9,714 nt of DNA. Source: an uncultured Phycisphaerales bacterium. Lineage in GTDB: Bacteria; Planctomycetota; Phycisphaerae; Sedimentisphaerales; Anaerobacaceae. Location of the stretch: the NCBI GenBank assembly GCA_937868145.1, contig CALMMH010001140.1, positions 1 to 9,714 on the forward strand, written 5' to 3'. Shown piece by piece: positions 1 through 6,900 of this stretch; positions within the stretch are counted from its first letter, which is position 1, and each line of letters opens with the position of its first letter. Below the pieces are notes generated by a model. That model saw only the letters and a list, made by a program, of their open reading frames with translations, had not been told where the DNA came from and did no database searches. The translations under genes and the position numbers were made by a program.

Positions 1-1
1 G

Positions 2-1651
2 ATCAAGTCGCTGATCGCGGAGGCCGAGTCGGCCGGCGTCATCGAGAGCGGCGACGTCGCCAAGGAAGTCGATGTCGACCTGGCCGGCGTCAACCTGCTG
101 GTCCTGATCGTCGATTCCGGCGACACCATGAACTATGATCACGCCGATTGGGCCGACGCGTATTTCACGGTCACCGGGGTTGCCCCGAAGACCCTCGATG
201 CTCCGAAGGAAGAGGCGGTGATCCTGACCCCGAAGGAATCGCCCAAGCCGCGGATCAACAGCGCCCGCGTGTTCGGCGTCCGGCCGGGCTCGCCCGTGCT
301 GTACACCATCGCGGCCTCCGGCCAGCGGCCGCTGTGGTTCTCTGTGGAAAACCTGCCCCAGGGCCTGACGCTCAATCGCGAAACCGGACAGATTACCGGA
401 CGGCTCGAAAAGGCCGGCGAGCATAAGATCACGATGGTCGCCACGAACGATCTGGGCGAAGCGAAGAAAGAGCTTCGTCTGGTGGTCGGCGACACGATCG
501 CGCTGACGCCGCCGATGGGCTGGAATAGCTGGAACTGCTGGGCCTGCGCGGTCGACGAGAAGAAGATCCGCGAGAGCGCCGAAGCCATGATCAAGTCCGG
601 GCTCGTCAATCACGGCTGGCAGTACATCAACATCGACGATTGCTGGATGGTCAAGCTCAACTCCGACGACGCCACGATCGGCGGTCCGCGGCGCGACGAG
701 GCCGGCCGCCTTCTGACGAACAAACGCTTTCCCGATATGAAGGCCCTGACCGACTACGTTCACAGTCTCGGTCTCAAGATGGGCACGTACATCTCGCCGG
801 GCCCGTGGACTTGCGCGGGCTTCGAAGGAAGCTGGGAGCATGAGCAGTTGGACGCCCGCCAGTTTGCGGCGTGGGGTTTCGACTACCTCAAGTACGACTG
901 GTGCGGCTATGGCTCCATCAAGCCCAGTCCAAGCCTGACCGAGTTGCAGGAACCCTACCGCTTCATGCGGATGTGCCTGGACCGCGTCGACCGGGACATC
1001 GTGTACAGCCTTTGCCAATACGGCATGGGCGACGTTTGGAAGTGGGGCAAGGAAGTCGGCGGCAACTGTTGGCGGACCACCGGCGACATCACCGACTCCT
1101 GGGGCAGCATGGCCGGCATCGGCTTTGCCCAGGCGGGCCACGCCCCGTACGCGAGCCCGGGCCATTGGAACGACCCGGACATGCTCGTGGTCGGCTTGGT
1201 CGGTTGGGGCCCGAGCCTGCACGAAAGCCGCCTGACGCCGAACGAGCAGTATACGCACATCAGCCTGTGGTGCCTGCTCGCTTCGCCGCTCTTGATCGGG
1301 TGCGACCTGACCCGGATCGACGATTTCACCATGAACCTTCTGACCAATGATGAGGTGCTGGAAGTGAACCAGGACCCGCTGGGCAAGCAGGCCGCCCGCG
1401 TCTTGCAGGACGGCGCCCGCGAGATATGGTGCAAGGACATGGAGGACGGTTCGCTGGCGGTGGGTCTGTTCAACCGCGACGAGGTTCCGCAGACCGTTAC
1501 GGCCGACTGGTCCGATCTGGGCGTCAGCGGCAAGATGCGCGTCCGCGACCTCTGGCGGCAAAAGGACCTGGGCGACTTCGACGGCTCCTTCGGCGCGGAG
1601 ATTCCGCGTCACGGCGTCGTCCTCGTGCGATTGTTCCCCAACGCCAAGTAG
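2..1651 (+). CDS. Alpha-galactosidase-like glycoside hydrolase family 27 protein with NPCBM and Ig-like domains (5' end missing)
   Basis: The gene enters from the left edge and the frame is open from base 2, so the ATG at 128 is internal. The 549 visible residues begin in the last strand of an NPCBM carbohydrate-binding module (residues 1-59, ending DSGDTMNYDHADWADAYF). A linker and a putative-Ig (He_PIG-type) domain follow at about 83-163 (LPQGLTLNRETGQITGRL). The GH27 TIM barrel starts at LTPPMGWNSWNCW (168-180), with NIDDCW at about 210. The catalytic nucleophile should be Asp299 in YLKYDWCGYG and the acid/base Asp362 in TTGDITDSW, matching Asp170 and Asp231 of human alpha-galactosidase A. 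A beta-sandwich C-domain closes the protein (from about 470). GH27 enzymes are retaining hydrolases of terminal alpha-galactosides, and the NPCBM points to a secreted or periplasmic enzyme on galactose-containing glycans. The Cys-Gln-Tyr at about 338-340 replaces the Cys-Glu-Trp of many eukaryotic members, so the exact substrate is uncertain. A signal peptide, if any, lies outside the window. Confidence 0.95.
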   Translation: MKSLIAEAESAGVIESGDVAKEVDVDLAGVNLLVLIVDSGDTMNYDHADWADAYFTVTGVAPKTLDAPKEEAVILTPKESPKPRINSARVFGVRPGSPVLYTIAASGQRPLWFSVENLPQGLTLNRETGQITGRLEKAGEHKITMVATNDLGEAKKELRLVVGDTIALTPPMGWNSWNCWACAVDEKKIRESAEAMIKSGLVNHGWQYINIDDCWMVKLNSDDATIGGPRRDEAGRLLTNKRFPDMKALTDYVHSLGLKMGTYISPGPWTCAGFEGSWEHEQLDARQFAAWGFDYLKYDWCGYGSIKPSPSLTELQEPYRFMRMCLDRVDRDIVYSLCQYGMGDVWKWGKEVGGNCWRTTGDITDSWGSMAGIGFAQAGHAPYASPGHWNDPDMLVVGLVGWGPSLHESRLTPNEQYTHISLWCLLASPLLIGCDLTRIDDFTMNLLTNDEVLEVNQDPLGKQAARVLQDGAREIWCKDMEDGSLAVGLFNRDEVPQTVTADWSDLGVSGKMRVRDLWRQKDLGDFDGSFGAEIPRHGVVLVRLFPNAK

Positions 1652-1709
1652 CCCGTCGTTTCTCCGGGTGCAAGCCTGGGTATGACGACGAAATGCAGTT
1701 CACAGATAG

Positions 1710-1751
1710 CCGGGGCTCGTGCCAGAAAGGTGCGGGCCCCGGTTCTTTTTT
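1710..1751 (+). terminator. Rho-independent terminator of the GH27 gene
   Basis: A 14-bp fully paired stem (1710-1723 with 1729-1742, counting three G-U pairs) closes a 5-base AGAAA loop. It is followed directly by TTCTTTTTT. It starts 58 bases after the TAG stop of the GH27 gene and should end that transcript. Confidence 0.92.
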
Positions 1752-1886
1752 CGTGGCGTCGGGAATGTCGCCCTGAACGCAGGCGACCACGTTCGTAGTG
1801 ACGCCGTAAGGCGTTATCTTCAATAGAGTTGCACACGGCATGAAGAAGATATGCCCTTGCGGGCACACCACAAACGGTGTGTCCGC
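1752..1886. repeat. Chain of four small hairpins between terminator and tRNA
   Basis: Four inverted repeats lie one after another. The first has an outer arm CGTGG/CCACG (1752-1756, 1787-1791) enclosing GTCGCC/GGCGAC (1767-1772, 1782-1787). The second is ACGCC-GTAA-GGCGT (1801-1814). The third is GGCAT/ATGCC (1837-1841, 1851-1855). The fourth is an 11-bp stem with one G-T pair (1859-1869 with 1876-1886). No open frame here looks like a protein. On the minus strand the last hairpin lies about 40 bases past the tRNA and could help end its transcript, although the T-run after it is poor. A dispersed intergenic repeat unit is the other reading. Confidence 0.5.
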
Positions 1887-1925
1887 ACCGGCTTGAGTGG
1901 TAATGATCCTCTCGTTTTCCTCAAG

Positions 1926-2000
1926 TCGGGGTGACTGGACTTGAACCAGCGACCTCGTGCGCCCAAGGCACGCGCTCTAGCCAAACTGAGCTACACCCCG
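1926..2000 (-). tRNA. tRNA-Pro (anticodon UGG)
   Basis: The minus strand folds into a complete 75-base cloverleaf. The acceptor stem CGGGGTG pairs fully with CACCCCG, and a discriminator A follows at 1926. The D stem is GCTC/GAGC. The anticodon stem CGTGC/GCACG carries loop CTTGGGC, with anticodon TGG at 1963-1965. The variable region is AGGTC, and the T stem GCTGG/CCAGT holds loop TTCAAGT. The C1-G72 end pair is typical of bacterial tRNA-Pro. It reads CCA codons and, by wobble, other proline codons. CCA is not encoded and must be added after processing. CTTGAG and CTCAAG flank the 3' trailer (1892-1897, 1920-1925) and could form a stem next to the processing site. Confidence 0.97.
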
Positions 2001-2013
2001 CAGACTCCGCGAC

Positions 2014-2042
2014 ATTATACCAAGGTCAATTGCCGACGGCAA
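2014..2042 (-). promoter_or_regulatory. Sigma70-type promoter of tRNA-Pro
   Basis: Read on the minus strand, TTGCCG (2042-2037) is separated by exactly 17 bases from a perfect TATAAT (2019-2014). Transcription would start near 2007, about 7 bases before the mature tRNA, and a GC-rich discriminator follows the -10 box. The -35 box is half of a 13-base palindrome, TTGCCGACGGCAA as read on the + strand (2030-2042). Confidence 0.68.
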
Positions 2043-2193
2043 CAAGCACATTGGGGATCCCGACAGCTGGGTCGCGATTCCGGATCGGTTTGGCCTCCCG
2101 GTGTTCATCACGGGGAATACCCGCATGATGAGACAGTTTTCGGCCGCGGCGGCTGATCCAGGCGATTCGTTTGGTCGTATCAATAGAGGGTTC
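2043..2193. other. Divergent intergenic stretch without a recognised gene
   Basis: This lies between the tRNA promoter and the promoter region of the HTH gene. Short open frames are present on both strands, but they lack a convincing ribosome binding site and any family resemblance. Only weak inverted repeats, such as CCCG/CGGG around 2098-2115, are visible. Confidence 0.4.
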
Positions 2194-2214
2194 TATGCAA
2201 AAAAGAATTGCATA
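2194..2214. repeat. Inverted repeat TATGCAA-N7-TTGCATA at the -35 box of the HTH gene
   Basis: Two perfect 7-base arms (2194-2200 and 2208-2214) flank an A-rich 7-base spacer. The right arm contains the proposed -35 hexamer at 2208-2213. The geometry suits a dimeric repressor site, but a transcript hairpin or chance cannot be excluded. Confidence 0.4.
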
Positions 2215-2236
2215 AGCTGAGTAGTTACGGTAAAAT
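2208..2236 (+). promoter_or_regulatory. Candidate sigma70-type promoter of the HTH/membrane protein gene
   Basis: TTGCAT (2208-2213) is followed after 17 bases by TAAAAT (2231-2236), which matches five of six bases of the -10 consensus. A start near 2243 would leave a leader of about 110 bases before the ATG at 2352. The TTG at 2208 that opens the longer reading frame lies within the -35 box, which argues against its use as a start codon. Confidence 0.55.
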
Positions 2237-2351
2237 ACAAGCCTTAGGGAATTACGATTCGGGGGACCCAAAACGCCCCGCAACCGCGTTCGGACGGGCC
2301 CCCAAACGCGAGTCCGCGCTTGGGTGTCTTGTCGGTGGAGAAGGTTTTTAT

Positions 2352-3725
2352 ATGGCTGGAATGTTCTACTCCCTGAAAGAAACGGCTCAACAGCTCGGCA
2401 AGACCGAAGACCAGGTCAAGAAACTGGTCAAAGAGGGCAAGCTCCGCGAGTTCCGCGACGGCGCGAATCTCCTGTTCAAGATCGACGAGGTCAACAGCCT
2501 CCAATCCGAAGGGGTCGATATGGCCCTGGACGAGATCGCTGCGGACGGTGAGGCCTTGGAGCTCGAAGAAGCCCCGGCCGCCGAAGAGTTCGCCGACATT
2601 CTCGAGGAAGCTCCCGAAGCGGCGCCGTTGGCTGATGAGGACCTGTTCAAACTCGACGAAGAGCCGGCAGCCCTGGAGCCGACGGCCGAGGTCGAGGCCA
2701 CATCCGAACTGGGCCTGACCTCGGAAGATGCCCCGACGGACGCGTCTGCGATCGGCGAAGACGATTTGTTGCTGTTGACCAATGACGAGCAGGCTGCCAC
2801 GGTGGACGGCACAGCCGCTTCCGAGGACACCCTCTCGGACGACCTCAGCGGCAGCAGTGAAGAAATCTCCCTGGCGAGCGAGTCCGGGGTTCTTGCCTCC
2901 GGCAGCGACATCACCGACATGGACACCGCCATCACCAGCGCCGAGGGCGTCAACGTTCTGGGCGAATCCAGCACCGGCTTCAACGTGACGGAAGATTCCA
3001 TGGCCGAGACCGCGGTCGGTCCCGCCGGGACCGGCGCGGAAGCCTCCCTGGAAGAGATCGAGGACGACGTGAACCTCGACAACTTCGGCAGCGGCTCGGG
3101 TTTGCTCGACCTTTCCCTGCAGGCCGACGACACTTCGCTCGGCGGCATCCTCGACGAGATTTACACCTCCGAGGGCGGCGAGGAAGCCGAAGCGGGCGGA
3201 GAAGGCGAATCCTCCGACGCCGAACCGGCCTCGCTCGGTGACGAAGGGGCGTCGTTCGACGACATCACGGCCGAAGCGGACCACGCCGCCGGCGCCGAAG
3301 AAGAAATGCCCGTGCCGGAACCGGTGGCGATCATGCCCGCCGCGGTCGGCGCGATGTATGCGGAACCCGAGCCGGATGCTCAAAGCAACATCCTCGGCAT
3401 GCTCCTGTTCCTGCCCATGCTGGCTTTGTTGTACACCGCGATCGTCGCGGTCGCAGGCCTGCGGGGCGTGACTCCTTCGATTCTTTCCTCCACTCAGAGT
3501 TTCGTCTGGTATCTCCTCGGCGGCGCGATCGTCGTGTCGCTCATTGTGGTCGGCGTCTCCTTCATGGCCGGCCGCGACCGGTCGGAACGTCCGGCGAAGG
3601 CTCGCAAGGAGAAGACGGTCAAGGCCGAAAAAACGGCCAAGGAAAAGAAGGCCAAAGCGGAAAAACCCGCGAAGGCCGAAAAGCCGGGCAAAGAAAAGAA
3701 GAGCTTCTTCGGCAAGAAGAAGTGA
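2352..3725 (+). CDS. Excisionase/MerR-type helix-turn-helix protein with acidic region, two membrane helices and lysine-rich tail
   Basis: This encodes 457 residues, function unknown. The ATG at 2352 is chosen because AGGAG-like bases (GGAGAAGG, 2337-2344) sit just upstream and the HTH begins at once. An earlier in-frame TTG at 2208 would add 48 residues with no domain. Residues 5-50 (FYSLKETAQQLGKTEDQVKK...LFKIDEV) form a small DNA-binding fold of the HTH_17/excisionase type. Residues 51-345 are acidic and probably disordered, with only one lysine and no arginine. They include GSGLLDLSLQADDTSLG near 248-264, which I recall from similar planctomycete proteins. Two hydrophobic helices follow (about 347-369 and 385-407). 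The tail (408-457) is built of Lys-Ala-Glu-Lys repeats ending SFFGKKK. Two helices would put both the HTH and the tail in the cytoplasm. A membrane-bound regulator or a DNA-membrane tether are both possible. It is a single gene with its own promoter and terminator. Confidence 0.93.
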   Translation: MAGMFYSLKETAQQLGKTEDQVKKLVKEGKLREFRDGANLLFKIDEVNSLQSEGVDMALDEIAADGEALELEEAPAAEEFADILEEAPEAAPLADEDLFKLDEEPAALEPTAEVEATSELGLTSEDAPTDASAIGEDDLLLLTNDEQAATVDGTAASEDTLSDDLSGSSEEISLASESGVLASGSDITDMDTAITSAEGVNVLGESSTGFNVTEDSMAETAVGPAGTGAEASLEEIEDDVNLDNFGSGSGLLDLSLQADDTSLGGILDEIYTSEGGEEAEAGGEGESSDAEPASLGDEGASFDDITAEADHAAGAEEEMPVPEPVAIMPAAVGAMYAEPEPDAQSNILGMLLFLPMLALLYTAIVAVAGLRGVTPSILSSTQSFVWYLLGGAIVVSLIVVGVSFMAGRDRSERPAKARKEKTVKAEKTAKEKKAKAEKPAKAEKPGKEKKSFFGKKK

Positions 3726-3749
3726 AACGGCGAGTCTCCCGAGAATGGC

Positions 3750-3770
3750 CCGCTCGCTTCTGACGAGCGG
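3750..3770. repeat. Small hairpin after the HTH gene
   Basis: CCGCTCG (3750-3756) and CGAGCGG (3764-3770) form a 7-bp stem with a 7-base loop, 25 bases after the stop codon. No T-run follows, so it is not itself a terminator. It may protect the 3' end of the message or strengthen the terminator just downstream. Confidence 0.45.
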
Positions 3771-3789
3771 AACGATATGAGGCGGTCAT

Positions 3790-3816
3790 AGGGTGTGCAT
3801 CGGCACACCCTTTTTT
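3790..3816 (+). terminator. Rho-independent terminator of the HTH/membrane protein gene
   Basis: A perfect 9-bp stem AGGGTGTGC/GCACACCCT (3790-3798, 3803-3811) with an ATCG tetraloop runs into six T residues (3811-3816). It lies 64 bases after the stop codon. Confidence 0.94.
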
Positions 3817-3900
3817 ATGGCGCGCCCGCCAGGGAACAATCTGCAAGTGTCCGGAGGATTCTCGCATCGTGAAGACCGCGTTGCCGGGACCCAACAGACA

Positions 3901-3937
3901 CGGCCCGCAGCCAAGAGGGTTTCTCGACTGCGGGCCG
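3901..3937 (-). terminator. Hairpin terminator candidate for the autotransporter gene (possibly bidirectional)
   Basis: CGGCCCGCAG (3901-3910) pairs perfectly with CTGCGGGCCG (3928-3937) around a 17-base loop, 34 bases past the autotransporter stop. On the minus strand the following bases (GTGTCTGTTGG) are only partly T-rich. On the plus strand GATTCTTCGTTGCTGTCTTCT is richer. It could therefore stop transcripts from either convergent gene. Confidence 0.55.
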
Positions 3938-3971
3938 GATTCTTCGTTGCTGTCTTCTGATCCGTCGCGGC

Positions 3972-6900
3972 TCAGAACAGGATCTTGATGCACGCCTGAA
4001 GCGTGTGGGCCTCGAATCCGGAACCGAGCTCGGCGTCGTACTGCGTGCAGAACGTCTTGTTCTTGTCGATCTGCCAATCCACGCCGACGCCGATGTCAAA
4101 CACGTCGCTGACGGTGTCGATGGCCGTGGTCCGGAAGGACGTGGTCGCTCCGGCCAGTTGCGCAACCGTGACGACCTCGTCGGCGAAATCGTGCCGCCAG
4201 GCGAGCTGCAACTGGGGCATCAGGTAGCCGCCGTTGTCGAGCGTCCACATCTTGCGGAACCGCGTTCCCAATTCGGTGGACACGGCGTCCTCGTTGTCGG
4301 CGCTGACGGACAGGTTGGCGTCGCCGGCCCCGTCTTCCGTGTACCCTTCCTGATGGAAGTGCAGGTAGGTCAAGCCGGCGTACGGTTCGATGCTGAGGGA
4401 CTTGTAGCGGAACAGCGTGCCGACTTCCGGCGCGAACGTGAAGGTGTCCCCTGAGAAATCACCGTCGGCGCGGAGATCCGCAAACTCCAACTCGCGGATC
4501 GAATCGTAGCTGTGGTGTCCGTAGCCGGCCGTCAAACTGAGGTAACGATTGCTGTCGAACCACGTGCCGTAGAGAGACAGGGACAACGAGTCGACGTCGA
4601 GCGAGGACAGACTGTCGTCGCTGTCGACGTTCGTGCGGCCGTAGCCGATGGACCCGCCGAGGAGCACGTCTTCGCGGATGAACTGCTCGGCGCCGATCAG
4701 GGAGCCGTAGGTGTCGTAGTCGTAGCCTGCGACGCCGCCGTCGTCGTCGCGGTCGCCCCAGCTTCCGTATCCCTGGAAGAAGCCCTGGAGGCCACGGTTC
4801 GAAGACTCGCTGACGGCGGTCGGCGACAGCGACGCCAGCAGGCGGCCGGCCGCCGGGTTGTTGAGCGTGTCGCGAGCGACCGTGCGGGCGTCCTGCATGC
4901 GTCGGCCCAGATTCGTGTTCACGCTGGAGATCACGTTCGACGCGGTCGTCGCGGCGGAAGCTTGAAGTTGGTTGGTCATCTGGGCGTACGATCCCGCGAC
5001 ATCGTCCGAGGCCTGCGCCTGCGCGACAACCTCCAGCAGGTCTTCGCTCGCACTCTCGCTGAAGTCATTGCTGTCGAGCATGTCGCCGAAGTTGCGGACG
5101 GTGCGAGACTCGGTGTCGGCGAGATACTCTTCGTTCGTTGTGAAGTCGACGCTCATCTCCACGACCTTCCCCGTGTCGTCGACCACAAGGGAAGTGATGG
5201 TCGCCAGATCCGTATTCTCAATGAAATCGGCGAGATTGGCGTCCGCCACCTGGTTCGCGCCGTCGACCTGGATGCTGCCGTCGCCGTCGAGGGTGACGAT
5301 GTCGTAGGTGCCGTCCGGCGCGCTGCCGACGGCGACCGCGACCACCTTGGCGCCCGTGACGAAATTGGCGTTGCTGTCGTCCGTGATGAGGATGCTGTCG
5401 TGATTGCCTTCTTCATCCACTTCGACGTTCAAGGTCGCCGTGGCGCCCAGCACGAAGTCGCCGCCGGAGACGGTGATCTCGCCGGGCGAGTGGCCGGGCT
5501 CGAGCGTTCCGCTGGTGATAGTCAAGCCGCCTTGGAACACACCTGTGCCGTCCAGGACGGCGTTCGGGTCGTCGACGGTGACGGCGCCGAGGACGGTGCC
5601 GTCGATCGTGCCATTGCCCGCGAGGGTCATCGAGCCGCCCAACACGGCGTTCGGGTCGATTTCCACTTCCGCATCCGAGGAGACCGTGAGGGTCTGCTGG
5701 AACGCCTCGCTGTCGCCGGTCAGCGTGATCCTTCCTGAGGCAAGCGCCACGTTGTTGGCGCCACTCAGGGCCGCGACTTGCACGCCGCTCTGGCCGGTCG
5801 TCAGAGTGGCCGCGCCGGCGGAAGTGTCCAGCGTCTGGACAGTCACGGCGTTGCCGGTGAACTGCACGTTTCCGCTGACGTTGGCCTGTTGGATCGCCAC
5901 GTTGGGGACGGCGGCCTGCACGACCGCGTCGGTCAGCGTGACTTGGGCGCTGCCGGTAGCGGACTCGCTGCCCAGGGCCAGTGTGGAATCGGCCACCGCC
6001 AGGACGGCCGTGGCGCCGAGGCCCGCGTTGCTGGAGTTGATCGCGACGGTTCCGCCGCCGGTGATGTTCAACGTCTGTCCGGCGTCCACGCTCAACGCGC
6101 CATTGATTTGCATCTGCGCCTCGCCGCCGATGTCGAGGGTCGCGTTGTCGGAGGCCGTCAAGGTCTGGCTGGCCGGCACTACGACGGTGGATTGTCCAAC
6201 GATCCCCACCGTCGAGCCCGCTTCGATCTCAACATCCTTTTCGATTTCCAACGTTCCGCCCTGGGAGGTGGCGATCGTCGCGTCGCCCAGCGTCAGATCG
6301 TTGCCGTCGACCGTGCCGAGATCCTGGAGGTAGTCGTCTTGCGACGCGAAGGCGTTGACCGTCTTGACGATCGTTCCGGCGCCGGTGATGTCGTCGATGT
6401 TCTCCGTCGGGCCGTCGACGATGAGCGTCGATCCCGCCTCGGCGGTGATGCCGCCGCCGGCCCCGCCGCTGGCCCAGATCTCGTCGCCGGTCAGGTAGAG
6501 CGTGCCGCCGTCGAGAGTGATGGTGTTGCCGGCCTGGTTGTCGAGATCGTCGATGGAGGCGGTGCTGTCGCCCGTCTGGGTGATCGTGGCGTCTCCATCG
6601 AACGTCGGGTCGTCCAGGGTCAGCAGGCCGTCGCTGGTGTCGAGCGTCACCGCCGCGCCGGCATCGATGGTGACCGACGAGGCGACCAGACCGTCCTCGT
6701 CCGCCTTCAGCGTCGAGTCGTTCTTCAGATCGACGGCCACGTCGCCGAGGGAGTTCGTGTCGCCGACCAGGGTGCCCGAGTTCTCGATGCTGTCTCCGAA
6801 GTAGAACTCCACGTCGCCGTTGATGACGGCGGTGGCGCCGTTGGCGATGACGATGGCGCTGTCGGAGCCGATGTTGCCGTTCATGGTCAGCGTTCCGCCA

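Noticed and set aside
1926..2000. tRNA-Pro as an integration site for a mobile element
   Set aside because: I saw no second copy of the tRNA 3' end in the window and no integrase or phage gene beside it.
2208..2351. N-terminal extension of the HTH protein from TTG at 2208
   Set aside because: The added 48 residues have no domain character, the TTG lies in the proposed -35 box, and the ATG at 2352 has a proper ribosome binding site.
2244..3383. 379-codon minus-strand frame over the HTH gene
   Set aside because: It is antisense in codon register with the HTH gene, Gly/Arg/Phe-rich, and has no start signals. The plus strand has the domains, promoter and terminator.
4512..5738. 408-codon plus-strand frame opposite the autotransporter barrel and linker
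   Set aside because: It is the same in-register antisense artefact; the opposite strand encodes a clear signal peptide-to-barrel protein.
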